Of a stretch of 63,587 bases of DNA, positions 1-9,322 are shown piece by piece (the first letter of the stretch is position 1; each line of letters begins with the position of its first letter). Position numbers and translations under genes: made by a program. The stretch comes from JAWXCB01 sp034440455 (lineage in GTDB: Bacteria; Bacteroidota; Bacteroidia; Chitinophagales; CAIOSU01): assembly GCA_034440455.1 (NCBI GenBank), contig JAWXCB010000095.1, positions 1-63,587 of the forward strand, given 5' to 3'. The notes below the pieces were generated by a model. It did no database searches and was not told the DNA's origin. It saw nothing but the letters and a program-made list of their open reading frames with translations.

Positions 1-2924
1 GGGGTGGAGGGTGGGGTGTTGAGTGAAGAAATGACTTCGCCCACTTTCACACTACCGTGCGATGCTGCGATGTCAAGCAAATCAAGCGCATCGGTGTAGG
101 CTTCACTCGCGGTGATTTCCGAGCCGATGTTGATTTCAGTTGAAGTGCCGAGTCCGCCAATCACTTTGAATTTTAATTCAAACGCAATCGCATCATCATT
201 CAAAGAAACTGCATTGCCTGCATCATCATTCCATGAGGTAGTAAGCATTCCTGCATTCACGGATTGTTCTCCGTAGTAAGCGGAAACAGATTGATTCTCC
301 ACTTCAAGCAATTGAATCACTTCGGGATTCCATGTCATAGTGAATTGATAGCCTGCAATCGAATTGAAATCTTTCACTTTCACAGGCACGATGATTTCAT
401 CATTCGGCTGTGCCTTGTATTCATCCATCCTGAATTGCACTTCGCCCACCGCGCTCATTTTTGGTGTTGCCGGATTCCAGTTGTTATTTACATCGCCCAA
501 CTTCATGCCGATGAAATTTTGACTTGCCTGACTTGCGCTCAGGTTGGTATAATTTCTCACTTTGGGAAACAGAGGTGAAAATGGATTAGTCGGGTTGGGA
601 AATACGTAATCATGCGGCACAAACGCCCACAGTTTGTTTCCGGTGAAGGTAGTGTCAATGCCAAGCACCAATCTGCGAATCAGCGCAATGTCGAGCGTGG
701 TTACAGAATTGGAACTGTTTACATCGGCAGCGATGATTTTATAGGGCGAGGCTAACAACACGCTTCCGAGCAGATGCCTGCGTACGAGCGTAATGTCAAG
801 CGTGGTGACGCCATTCGTTTTTGTGACATCATTATTTTTTGATGGCGTAACGGTATAATTCCCTCCTGCGGATACATTGAAACTGTACAAGCCATTCGTG
901 CCGGTAGTGAGTGAACTTGTGCTGGTTCCAGTGAGACCTACTTGCACAGTGCGCACTGCCGAACTTGTTTCTGAAACAATGCTGCCCGAGATTGTGGTGC
1001 CGCAATTATTTGTATTCACGCAACTGCCGCCCACGCAAGCGTCTGTTGTGCAGGCATTGTTATCGTTGCAATTTGCATTGGAGCAAACCACGCCCATGAT
1101 GCTGCCATTTTCCAATACAGCGAATGGCACTCCTTCGTTCAACATAAACTTATCAAATGTAACAGGCGCCACTTCACCCACAGTGAGGTCGGCTGTGAGC
1201 GTGAACCGCAGGTAGAATAAAATGCCGCTTGTGGTGAAGGCATTTGTTCCCGCTCCGGCAAACGTGATGCTGTTGCCTTGCAGACTTTCCGAAAATGTCC
1301 ATCCGTTTGTGAGTGTGCCCTGCGTTACAATCTGCACATATTGCAATTCAGGAATTTTGAAATTAATCGTGCCCTGCATGGACTGCACGCTTTGCGTTGC
1401 CGGAAAACCTGTAATGAAAACAGGCAGGTTAAATGCGTTTAACACTACTGCCTGCGTATCAGGGATAACCACTTTTGTATCATAAATCGTAATGTTTCCC
1501 GATTGTCCGGTTGCTCCGATAGCATCTGTTACCTTCAGGTTAATGATGCCGCTGCGCTTTGCGGTGAGCAATCCTGTTATGCTGATTTTCGCCACATTGG
1601 TATCGGTGGTCGTCCATGTTACGGGTTGAGTAACGCTTCCCGAAACGGTGAACTGCTGCGTGTTTTCTGCAAAGAGCGTTGCTGAAGAAGGCGATACGGA
1701 AAGCGCGGGTAACGCCTGCACATTTACGTTTCCGTTTGTTGTTGCCGCATTTAAGGATTGGTTAAAAAATGCGGATGAAAAAGAAATTCCTGTGTTGCCC
1801 GAACTTATATTCTTTGCTTTGAAACGGATATTCATCAGCACTCCGCTCCCGCTTATCACGGCTGTTCGTGCAAATGCAATATCAAGTGTTCCGGAAGGGG
1901 CTTCGTTATAGAGCAGGTTACTTCCCGCCAGCAGTGTTCCCGAGAGCAGGATGGTGTCCACTTCCAGCAAGTTGGTGTTAAATGTGAGCGTGATTTCTCC
2001 TGAATTAAGACCGCGTCCTGTTACAGAAGTTGTGCTTAGCGCCACGTCCACCATTTGATTTTGAAATAATGAATAATTGGTTGGTATCGAAAGCCTGCAA
2101 ATTCGAACGTCCACATCACCGGAAGTGGTGCCTGTTGCGCCATTGCTGCCCAGCGCAGTCACTTTTGTTGTGCCGTATGCAGTTGCAGTAAGTAACCCTG
2201 TTGTGTTAATGGAAGCTACTGAAGCATTCGTGATTCCATACGTGTAAGGCGCCACTCCGCCTGATGCGGTAAACTGTTGCGTTTCACCGATAATCAAAAT
2301 CGCAGATGCTGGCGAGATGCTTGGCGCAGGCGGCTGCGTGATGTTCACGCTTCCGCTTACTGTTGTCATTGCAGGTGTGCCTTCGTTGAAATAGTTGTTT
2401 GCGCTGCTCGTAAATGAAATTCCTGTGCCGCCATAACTGACAACTGTAAACCGCAAGTAAATGAAAATACCTGATGTAGTTAATGCTGAAGTGCCCGCTC
2501 CCGCCATCGTAATTTGCCCTGCTACTGCGGTGTTTACGGTCGGAACCATTTGCGCGCTGATGGTTGCTGTCGTAACCACGCCCACTGGTGTCAACACAGC
2601 GCTGTTGTAGCTGAACTGCATGAGGTATGCCTTCACATTTTTTCCGGTGAAACTTGTATCTGCATGAATCGGCACATCAACGGTTGTTCCGATAAGTTGC
2701 GTAACTGAAACGGTGCCAGCGCGCATGCGGATAGTTTGGGCGAAAGATTCTGTAGGAATGAAAGTGACAAAGGAAAACAGCATTATAATGCAAAGGCAAA
2801 ATACTGTAACAGCAGAAACGGTTCGACTGCGCTCACCGTGACAACAGAGTGTGTTGTGAGGAACTTTGTTTGTCAGCCTGAGCGAAGTCGAAGGCTGCCG
2901 GATGGTGCGAAATAAACTTTTCAT
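1..2924 (-). CDS. Secreted multi-cohesin-like/dockerin-like surface protein (3' end off window)
   Basis: One open minus-strand frame runs from an ATG at 2924 to the left edge without a stop (about 974 codons seen), so the C-terminus is missing. A hydrophobic stretch ends in SFAQ near residue 63 and looks like a signal peptide. Then come three cohesin-like beta-sandwich domains (about 67-200, 290-410, 495-625; e.g. VDVPIHADT at the start of the first) separated by Big_2-like Ig domains. One Asp/Cys-rich repeat (NDNNACTTDAC, about 615) is followed by a carboxypeptidase-regulatory-like domain and two dockerin-like loops (NGVTTLDITLVRRHLLG and SNSVTTLDIALIRRLVLG). A fourth cohesin-like domain follows. 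A T9SS sorting domain beyond the edge is likely. It lies 11 bp after the beta-helix gene, probably cotranscribed. Domain calls are by pattern only. An inverted repeat lies inside the signal-peptide region, so an internal ATG could be the real start. Confidence 0.8.
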   Translation of the reverse strand, partial: MKSLFRTIRQPSTSLRLTNKVPHNTLCCHGERSRTVSAVTVFCLCIIMLFSFVTFIPTESFAQTIRMRAGTVSVTQLIGTTVDVPIHADTSFTGKNVKAYLMQFSYNSAVLTPVGVVTTATISAQMVPTVNTAVAGQITMAGAGTSALTTSGIFIYLRFTVVSYGGTGISFTSSANNYFNEGTPAMTTVSGSVNITQPPAPSISPASAILIIGETQQFTASGGVAPYTYGITNASVASINTTGLLTATAYGTTKVTALGSNGATGTTSGDVDVRICRLSIPTNYSLFQNQMVDVALSTTSVTGRGLNSGEITLTFNTNLLEVDTILLSGTLLAGSNLLYNEAPSGTLDIAFARTAVISGSGVLMNIRFKAKNISSGNTGISFSSAFFNQSLNAATTNGNVNVQALPALSVSPSSATLFAENTQQFTVSGSVTQPVTWTTTDTNVAKISITGLLTAKRSGIINLKVTDAIGATGQSGNITIYDTKVVIPDTQAVVLNAFNLPVFITGFPATQSVQSMQGTINFKIPELQYVQIVTQGTLTNGWTFSESLQGNSITFAGAGTNAFTTSGILFYLRFTLTADLTVGEVAPVTFDKFMLNEGVPFAVLENGSIMGVVCSNANCNDNNACTTDACVGGSCVNTNNCGTTISGSIVSETSSAVRTVQVGLTGTSTSSLTTGTNGLYSFNVSAGGNYTVTPSKNNDVTKTNGVTTLDITLVRRHLLGSVLLASPYKIIAADVNSSNSVTTLDIALIRRLVLGIDTTFTGNKLWAFVPHDYVFPNPTNPFSPLFPKVRNYTNLSASQASQNFIGMKLGDVNNNWNPATPKMSAVGEVQFRMDEYKAQPNDEIIVPVKVKDFNSIAGYQFTMTWNPEVIQLLEVENQSVSAYYGEQSVNAGMLTTSWNDDAGNAVSLNDDAIAFELKFKVIGGLGTSTEINIGSEITASEAYTDALDLLDIAASHGSVKVGEVISSLNTPPST
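2821..2893. repeat. Imperfect inverted repeat inside the 5' end of the cohesin-like gene
   Basis: Left arm 2821-2842 (contains TTCGACTGCGCTCA) and right arm 2872-2893 (contains TGAGCGAAGTCGAA) are reverse complements apart from a few bases, with a loop of about 29 bases. It encodes residues about 11-35 of the adjacent protein, upstream of the hydrophobic signal-peptide core. It resembles the interspersed palindromes common in Bacteroidota intergenic DNA. Confidence 0.7.
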
Positions 2925-2935
2925 TGTTTCAGCTT

Positions 2936-5900
2936 TTACCTCACCACCGAAATCGCTTTCGTTTCCAAAAGACTTCCTGCACGCATACGCAGGTAATACA
3001 ATCCGTTCGGGAGGTTGATGCTTTTAGTGTTAAAGGATACGCGTTGCTCACCGGAGGTCATTTCACCTTCATGCAGAATGGCTATGGTTTTTCCGGTGAT
3101 GTCAACCAGATGAAGGCGCACAAATTCTGCTTGTTGTAAGCGCAAGTCAATCAGCAGAACATCGGCAATGGGATTTGGAAATAGTCCGGTGATACCAAAA
3201 GCGTTGGGTGAATTTGAAATGCCCGTTGTTTTTCCATTGATGTGAATCACACCTGCCTGCGCGATATTCTTCAAATCTTTTTCATTGGCAAGAAATTGTG
3301 TGATGCTCACGGGAATATCAGCCGTTGCAACTTGTTCTGCAATTTTGAAAGTGAGCAGCGCAATTGTTTCATCCTGCTGTTTAAGTTGTGTTCCCGCCAT
3401 CGCGATTCTGATTTCTCCGGGATAGGTGGTGAAGTCAACATTGCGACTGAACATGGAATCAAGAACAACTAATTCTTGCAGCGACAATACCGATGTATCA
3501 TAGCGCAGCGTGATGTCCATTGCGGCAAGGTTTTGCACGTTGCTGATGGTGAGCGGCACTGTTACCAGCGCACCTTCATCCGCCCATTGCTTATTCATTG
3601 CAAGCACAACATCCGATACTTCAGGAATATCGGGACCTGTTTTATTTACTTCAGAGGGAAATGTGTTGATGATGCCCACCAAATATTGCAACACGAGCGA
3701 AGCATCAAACGCGGTTACGCCTGTTGCCGCGCTCACATCTGCCACTTTTAATTGCGCTGCGTTTAAAAAAGGAGTTACCGCATGTTGCAAGATGAGCGAG
3801 GCGTCATACGCCTGCACGATACCATTTAAACTCACATCACCTGCAAGCGGGTTGTTGGTTCCTGTGGTGCGCCAGGGCGTGTAGTCAACGCCATTGCTTG
3901 ATTTTTCGCCCGTGCCGCTTGGATTGCCGGAGTGCGTTGGTCCCGTATTAGCGCCCCACCAGCAGTTTTCCGCATTGACAGTAAATGTGGGGTTTACATT
4001 ATTTACAGCAAAGTAACTGTTATCTATATTGGTAAAATCGCAGTAGTTGATGGTTGGATTGCTGTTGAGCGTCATCTTCACTGCGTTATTGCAATTATCA
4101 AATAAACAATACTGAATTGAAGGTGAAGCATTAGCAATATCAATTGCACCCTCTTGATAAGAACTGTTTCCGCCAAACCTGAAAATGCAACGCTTCATCC
4201 GCGAAAGAGGGGCGAGAGAGGTGCTTGTAAATGAAACAGAAATGAAATAAACACTTGGAGTTGTAAAACTCCCATTGGCATCGGTATCCCCTCCGTAGAA
4301 ATCATCCTTGTAATGCGTGAATACAATATTGCTGTCAGGAGTACTACCTCCTACTGCAATCAAGCCTTTGTTTACGGTGAGGGAACCATAATCCTCAAAT
4401 TTGATTACCACGCCAGGGTTAATGGTGAGGGTAGCGTTGGTTCCTATTGTGTAAGAATTTAAGAGGTAGGGAATGTTTGTAATGCTTGCAAAGCTGCGTT
4501 TTGGGAGCGTGAAATCTTGCGAGAGAGTTTCATTAATCAGGCGGGCAGCTTTGATGGTTGTGCCGCTTATCACATTACCCGATTGCGAGGCGGGCCATGT
4601 AAGAATAGTTGTTATGAGTGGTGTCCAAGTTAAGTCATTGAACGTGCAATTGGTAATCACAGGCGCGGCATCACCGGAAAGTTCAATGCCATACGTACAT
4701 TTTGAAAACGTGCAATTGCTGATAGTGGGCGAAGCGCTGTTTAACTCAATGCCTTTTGTTCGGTAGCGGAAAATGGCATAGTTGATTACACTTGTATCAT
4801 TGCCGATGTTGGGAAATTCTATCCAGCGGTCACCGCTGATGGATGGCGTGGTTGCGCCATTCTGGTAGGTATCTGGCGGATTGCCGTAGGCATCATCTTC
4901 ACCGGATGTAAATACAACCGGATTAATTGCGGTGCCCTGTACAATTAATTTACCGTTCACCAGAAACCGAGTTTCGTCATCAGATTTAAATACAGTACCC
5001 GCAGGAATAGTAATGGTAGTACCTGAGTTGATAGTCATGTCATATGTGCCGAAGTAAAGCATCTGGTAAGTGATGTTTGTGTAACCTCCGAAATTGCGTT
5101 GCGGCACGGTGGCGTTTTGCGACCATGTTTCCGCCAGAATGCCGATAGACAATCTGCCCACATTCACCATCGTGTTGCCTGAAAAAGTAGGGTTCGCAAA
5201 CATGGACATGATAACAGGATGATAGCTTAAATTCAACAACTGGTTGTTCGTAATCACCGGAGCCGCATTCCCACGAATTAAAAAAGCGGAAGAAGTGTTT
5301 CCCAATTCAATGATGCAATTGTCAATTAAAGGATTGGAGTTGTAGATTGTAACCGCTGAATTGTAACCACCAAACGGGGCATATCCGCTTACATACCGCA
5401 TCGTTACATACTGCATTTTACAAGCGGTGTCAATTGCATTTTCATTAAAGAAAATACCTCCGATGTCATAAGTATTTGGAACTGTTGTATTCCCGTCATT
5501 ATTTGTATCCCCTCCAGCAGAGTCATCTTTAATCGAAGTAAATGTAATTCGCTGTAGCGCTGTGCCGATTGCTTTGAAGCCTCCATTTACTGTTATATTT
5601 CTATTGATATTGTCAATTCTAGATTTAATTATCACACCGGTTTCAAACCGGAGTTTGCCTGAAGTTCCAATGGTGAGTGGTGTGCGCAGGATATAAGGAA
5701 TATTGGTAAAGCCTGCCACGTTTTTCTTTTCCAGCAGTTCATTGGAAGAGAGGTTATCATTTAAAATTGCCAACCCGTTGTAATCATTTCCTGTAAAGGT
5801 GATGTTGGTGAAAGTTGGATTTGCTTCGATAGATACGGCAATCGGGTAATCGCAGAATTCAATGGTTACAGTATTCATGGAGCCTGTTGAACTGCCGTCA

Positions 5901-8206
5901 AACGCGATAGCATCAAAATAAGAATTGGAAATCACGGTGTTTTCAATTACTGAAGCAGCATCTGTCATGCGAATGGAGCCTCTGCCTGCGCCACCGCCAT
6001 ATTTCAGCAGCGTATGTTTCAGTTTACAATAAGCATCATCACTCGAACTGTTTAACTCAATGCCGTACCAATTGCCGGATGCCGCGCTGGTAGCATTTCC
6101 ATCATTATTCGTGTCAAACGGATTACCATACAAATCATCTTGTTCAGAAGTGAAAATCACCTTAGCGGTGGCTGTTCCGTTTGTTCTGAAGCCCCCGTTC
6201 ACATTAATGCGGGTGGAAGATTTGATTACGATACCTGAGTCCACTTCAAGGTATGCGCCTGCTGCAACAGTAAGTTCACCGAGCAGTAAATAAGTAATGT
6301 TGTTATATCCGCTCAGGTTTCTGCGCTTAATCACACCGTTGTTGGAAATTGTTTCTCCGAAAATTCCCATCGCTATGGTGCCGATATTGGTAAACGTAAT
6401 ATTTGTAAAGGAAGGATTGGTAGAGGCTGACATGCCAAAGGGAACAGATGATGTATTGATGATTGCTGTATTGCTGATTTGTGGCGAAGCGGTATTGTAA
6501 GAACTTACCGCAATTTGCACATCCTTGATTTCGCAATTGGAAATAACAGGGGAAGAACTTATGACTGCGATTTGACCGCTGGTATGATAAGAGTTGAAGA
6601 ACAAACCCGATAGCTCACCATAATAAAAACGACAGTGATTCAACAAGCCTGTGCTGCCTGGAGCAAACACAATGCCCCGCCAGTCGCCAACTGCTGGCGT
6701 GGTAGCGTTCCCATTTTTATTGGTATCGCCCGGGTTGCCATGGTTGTCGTCTTTAATAGAGGTGAACGTAATCTTTTCTGAAACAGAGCCATTTGCAACT
6801 AATCTTCCCTGCACATAGATGTAGTAGTAAGAAACAGGCTTTATGACGATGCCTTGCTCAATCGTAAGCGTATCGCCTGAGGGAATCGTGATATCGCCAA
6901 GCATCACGTAAGTAATATTTGGGATTCCCGTCACATTGCGTTTTACCAATGTTGTGGTTCTCGAAAGGGTAGTGGCAAAAATTCCCAGCGCGTCATACGC
7001 ATTATCGGAAAATGAAAATGAATTATTGGTAAACACAGGATTGCAGTCAATCATCATCGCCACCGGAGTTTGCTCGCTTGAGCCAATCGTATTGTTGGAG
7101 AAAACGGCATCGCTGCCATTGCGGAAAGTAACCCCGAAATAATTGAGCTGAAACTCGCAGTTGTCAATCGTTGGGTTGGCATTATCGGCATCTACGGCTC
7201 CCTCGCTTCCACTTCCTGAGTAGCGCACAAGACATCGCCTCATTACGCAGTGCGCGTCAATGCTCGAAGGGTTAAACTTGATTCCCTGCCAATTCTGAGA
7301 TGCAGGAGCGGTGGCAGCGCCATCATCGTTGGTATCGCCACCGAGATTATCATCAAGGTAAGATGTAAAAGAAATTGTGTTTCCGACTGTTGCATCAGCT
7401 TTCAATACGCCATTTACTTCAATGACGGAGGAAGATTTTAGGATGTTGTTGTCTTTCACAATCATCACACCGACCACATTGATAGTAAAACTGCTGTAAA
7501 ACAAATAAGGAACATTCACTGTAGGGAGAATGAGTGAATCGGAAAGCGAGGAGAAAGTAATGTAGCAAGCATCGCGGGTATTGCCGGTGAGGTTGCACAC
7601 CCCGCTGGTGGTCATCCTGCCCGGAGCGCTGTAATATACGGGCCACTCGCATCCTGTGATATTGGATGAAGTAAGTTTTGCTTTGGCTGAGTTACCTGTT
7701 AGGTGAATACCATAGTTGTCATTGCCTGAGATGATAGCGCTATTCAAATTCGCAATACCACCGCTGGCAATTTCAACACTCTGGTTGAGAAAATCAGCCA
7801 CCGTAGTCGAGGTAAGATTCAGCGTGCCGTTATTGGAAACATAAATTTCCTGTCCCCAGGAAATATTGCAGCTTGTGAAAGTTGCCGTAGCCGCATTCGT
7901 GCCGTTGCCAACGCGAATGTAATCCCAATCACCCCGTGCAGGAGTTACTGCTGAAGACGTGAAGGTCGCGCTTGTGGCGTTCAGCACACCATTAACAAAC
8001 AATACTCTTCCGCTGTTGAACTGCACAATCACACTACTTTGCACGGTGAGCGTAACGCCATTGTTCACCGTTATGTCACCGGTAATAATATACGGGCTTC
8101 CGGCAAGGTTCCATGTTGTGTTTACGGCAATCGTGCCAGAAACATTCGTTGCTGAGGTTGATAAAGCAAGCATACAAAAAAGAAGAAGGGGAAATAAGGT
8201 TTTCAT
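2936..8206 (-). CDS. T9SS-exported right-handed beta-helix surface protein with dockerin- and cohesin-like modules
   Basis: 1756 residues with an N-terminal signal peptide (LLLFCMLALSTSA). Residues about 25-1430 are built from repeated parallel beta-helix modules. Each opens with an NITY...G...LTI stretch and holds a Ca-binding-looking insert of the type DD..G.....DTN..GN.T.P; six such inserts are visible. The stretch about 1450-1510 is a dockerin-like pair (NGIVQAYDASLILQH and TGVTAFDASLVLQYLVG). About 1520-1650 is a cohesin-like domain, and about 1668-1756 is a T9SS sorting domain (LFPNPIADVL ... LPNGLYYLRM). It probably reaches the cell surface through T9SS and may bind or cleave polysaccharide, since beta-helices are common in lyases and adhesins, but no catalytic residues can be assigned. 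It lies 46 bp after the LuxR-type gene and 11 bp before the cohesin-like gene, so one transcript is likely. Confidence 0.9.
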   Translation of the reverse strand: MKTLFPLLLFCMLALSTSATNVSGTIAVNTTWNLAGSPYIITGDITVNNGVTLTVQSSVIVQFNSGRVLFVNGVLNATSATFTSSAVTPARGDWDYIRVGNGTNAATATFTSCNISWGQEIYVSNNGTLNLTSTTVADFLNQSVEIASGGIANLNSAIISGNDNYGIHLTGNSAKAKLTSSNITGCEWPVYYSAPGRMTTSGVCNLTGNTRDACYITFSSLSDSLILPTVNVPYLFYSSFTINVVGVMIVKDNNILKSSSVIEVNGVLKADATVGNTISFTSYLDDNLGGDTNDDGAATAPASQNWQGIKFNPSSIDAHCVMRRCLVRYSGSGSEGAVDADNANPTIDNCEFQLNYFGVTFRNGSDAVFSNNTIGSSEQTPVAMMIDCNPVFTNNSFSFSDNAYDALGIFATTLSRTTTLVKRNVTGIPNITYVMLGDITIPSGDTLTIEQGIVIKPVSYYYIYVQGRLVANGSVSEKITFTSIKDDNHGNPGDTNKNGNATTPAVGDWRGIVFAPGSTGLLNHCRFYYGELSGLFFNSYHTSGQIAVISSSPVISNCEIKDVQIAVSSYNTASPQISNTAIINTSSVPFGMSASTNPSFTNITFTNIGTIAMGIFGETISNNGVIKRRNLSGYNNITYLLLGELTVAAGAYLEVDSGIVIKSSTRINVNGGFRTNGTATAKVIFTSEQDDLYGNPFDTNNDGNATSAASGNWYGIELNSSSDDAYCKLKHTLLKYGGGAGRGSIRMTDAASVIENTVISNSYFDAIAFDGSSTGSMNTVTIEFCDYPIAVSIEANPTFTNITFTGNDYNGLAILNDNLSSNELLEKKNVAGFTNIPYILRTPLTIGTSGKLRFETGVIIKSRIDNINRNITVNGGFKAIGTALQRITFTSIKDDSAGGDTNNDGNTTVPNTYDIGGIFFNENAIDTACKMQYVTMRYVSGYAPFGGYNSAVTIYNSNPLIDNCIIELGNTSSAFLIRGNAAPVITNNQLLNLSYHPVIMSMFANPTFSGNTMVNVGRLSIGILAETWSQNATVPQRNFGGYTNITYQMLYFGTYDMTINSGTTITIPAGTVFKSDDETRFLVNGKLIVQGTAINPVVFTSGEDDAYGNPPDTYQNGATTPSISGDRWIEFPNIGNDTSVINYAIFRYRTKGIELNSASPTISNCTFSKCTYGIELSGDAAPVITNCTFNDLTWTPLITTILTWPASQSGNVISGTTIKAARLINETLSQDFTLPKRSFASITNIPYLLNSYTIGTNATLTINPGVVIKFEDYGSLTVNKGLIAVGGSTPDSNIVFTHYKDDFYGGDTDANGSFTTPSVYFISVSFTSTSLAPLSRMKRCIFRFGGNSSYQEGAIDIANASPSIQYCLFDNCNNAVKMTLNSNPTINYCDFTNIDNSYFAVNNVNPTFTVNAENCWWGANTGPTHSGNPSGTGEKSSNGVDYTPWRTTGTNNPLAGDVSLNGIVQAYDASLILQHAVTPFLNAAQLKVADVSAATGVTAFDASLVLQYLVGIINTFPSEVNKTGPDIPEVSDVVLAMNKQWADEGALVTVPLTISNVQNLAAMDITLRYDTSVLSLQELVVLDSMFSRNVDFTTYPGEIRIAMAGTQLKQQDETIALLTFKIAEQVATADIPVSITQFLANEKDLKNIAQAGVIHINGKTTGISNSPNAFGITGLFPNPIADVLLIDLRLQQAEFVRLHLVDITGKTIAILHEGEMTSGEQRVSFNTKSINLPNGLYYLRMRAGSLLETKAISVVR

Positions 8207-8252
8207 GACGTTGGTTTTTTTTAGGTGTTGGGTTGTATTTATGATAGCTGCA

Positions 8253-8522
8253 TTAATTCAGTAATCCTTTCCGCATCGCTTTCACTACGGCATTCACAAT
8301 ATTTTTTCCCCTCATCTTGCGGATGATATTGCGCCTGTGCGTCTCCACGGTGTCCATACTCAAAAACAGGATGGTCGCAATTTCCTGCGCAGTGTGTCCT
8401 TCCGCAACTAAGCGGAGCACTTCTTTTTCCCTGCTTGTAAGCACCGTTGATTTCGGGGGCACGATAGTTCCATTTGTTTTTTCTCCATTTGTGCTGAAAT
8501 TATTATCGGAGGTAAATTTCAT
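8253..8522 (-). CDS. Short LuxR/GerE-type DNA-binding regulator
   Basis: 89 residues from the ATG at 8522. The C-terminal two thirds is a LuxR-family helix-turn-helix: LTSREKEVLRLVAEG, then the recognition helix region (SMDTVETHRRNII) and KMRGKN. There is no receiver or ligand domain, only a short polar N-terminus, so it is a single-domain regulator. An upstream in-frame ATG at 8543 was rejected because it lies inside a perfect palindrome at 8542-8561 that looks like an operator; starting at 8522 leaves this palindrome 20 bp upstream. It heads a minus-strand set with two giant surface proteins and probably controls them and itself (inference). Confidence 0.85.
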   Translation of the reverse strand: MKFTSDNNFSTNGEKTNGTIVPPKSTVLTSREKEVLRLVAEGHTAQEIATILFLSMDTVETHRRNIIRKMRGKNIVNAVVKAMRKGLLN

Positions 8523-8541
8523 GGTATTATTTATTTTAAAC

Positions 8542-8561
8542 AATCACGGGAAACCGTGATT
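8542..8561. promoter_or_regulatory. Perfect palindrome upstream of the LuxR-type gene
   Basis: AATCACGG-GAAA-CCGTGATT, an 8-bp perfect stem around four bases. The same core (ATCACGG-N4-CCGTGAT) recurs at 10873-10890, and no third copy was seen. The position just upstream of a DNA-binding regulator suggests an operator; a small RNA hairpin is the alternative. Confidence 0.6.
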
Positions 8562-8667
8562 TTGCACAAACCAAGAGTTTTCAATTTCATCCGGCAACTA
8601 AATGTTGTGAAGTGCGGGATATTTGTTGAGAAGCGCTGGTTTTTTGTTGAATTGCGGAAATGAAAAC

Positions 8668-8876
8668 CGCAAAGGCGCAGAGGCGCGAAGGTTATTTTTC
8701 ACGTAAGGGCGTAAAGAGCGCAAAGGTTTTTTTTCGGATTTTTTACTTGGCGAGCTTGGCATCTTGGCGTGAGATTTTTTCATCGCAAAGGAGGAAGGTT
8801 TCTCGCAAAGGCGCAAAGGGTGCAAAGGTTTTTTCCCGGAATGTATTCTTGGCGTTCTTTGCGCCTTTGCGAGATA
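8668..8876. repeat. Cluster of AAAGGCGC-type dispersed repeats
   Basis: This gene-free stretch of the 8562-8893 interval holds at least four degenerate copies of a GCAAAGGCGCAAAGG-type unit (about 8668-8691, 8700-8727, 8801-8828 and, inverted, 8848-8876). Read in the upstream extension of the next gene it gives pseudo-peptides such as KAQRRE and RKGAKGAK, which is why that extension is not used as coding sequence. Related copies lie at 9278-9298, 9891-9950, 13288-13315 and 16363-16388. Confidence 0.75.
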
Positions 8877-9295
8877 TTATTTATTTTCAAGCGATGTCTG
8901 AAAATGAAATCGCTAAAATATTAGTGGATATTTTTCTGAAAGTTCATAGGGCATTGGGACCGGGCTTGCTGGAATCGGTTTATGAAGAAGCAATTTGCTA
9001 TGAGTTAAGCAAATCGGGTATAAATTTTAAAAGACAACAGGGGATTGCAGTGTTCTATGAAGGAGTGAAAATGGAGTTGGGTTTTCGCGCAGATATTATC
9101 GTTGAAAACAGCGTAATAGTTGAACTGAAATCGGTGGAGGCATTAGCTCCCGTGCATCACAAAACATTGCTTACCTATCTGCGGCTCACAGATTTGAAAT
9201 TAGGACTGCTGGTAAATTTCAATGTAGATTTAATACGTGATGGAATAAAGCGCGTAGTGAATGGATTATGAATCTTTGCGCCTCTGCGCCTTTGC
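8669..9295. mobile_element. Candidate small element: GxxExxY gene between 18-bp perfect inverted repeats
   Basis: The 18-mer GCAAAGGCGCAGAGGCGC at 8669-8686 is exactly repeated in inverted orientation at 9278-9295, just past the stop of the GxxExxY gene. The bracketed unit is about 627 bp with one gene. No target-site duplication could be recognised and there is no transposase, so an autonomous transposon is not supported; a passenger or repeat-associated unit is possible. Confidence 0.35.
8894..9271 (+). CDS. GxxExxY family protein
   Basis: 125 residues from the ATG at 8894. The family signature is clear: an N-terminal helix (IFLKVHRALGPGLLESVYEEA) carries the G-x-G-x-x-E-x-x-Y motif, followed by a conserved YEGVKMELGFRADIIVENSVIVELK block and a C-terminal LLVNF strand. 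The acidic D and the E-x-K pair in this block resemble a PD-(D/E)XK nuclease core, so DNA binding or cleavage is plausible; no activity is known to me for this family. The longer frame from 8660 was rejected because it only translates the dispersed repeat. The gene sits inside a pair of 18-bp inverted repeats and is not obviously in an operon. Confidence 0.85.
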   Translation: MSENEIAKILVDIFLKVHRALGPGLLESVYEEAICYELSKSGINFKRQQGIAVFYEGVKMELGFRADIIVENSVIVELKSVEALAPVHHKTLLTYLRLTDLKLGLLVNFNVDLIRDGIKRVVNGL

Positions 9296-9322
9296 GCGAA
9301 ATTTTATTTGTGAACTGTGCGC

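Noticed and set aside
264..2708. Several plus-strand frames of 60-112 codons
   Set aside because: They lie opposite the continuous cohesin-like gene and are antisense shadows of its repeats.
8660..8893. N-terminal extension of the GxxExxY gene
   Set aside because: It only translates dispersed repeat copies (KAQRRE, RKGAKGAK); the conserved family begins at the ATG at 8894.
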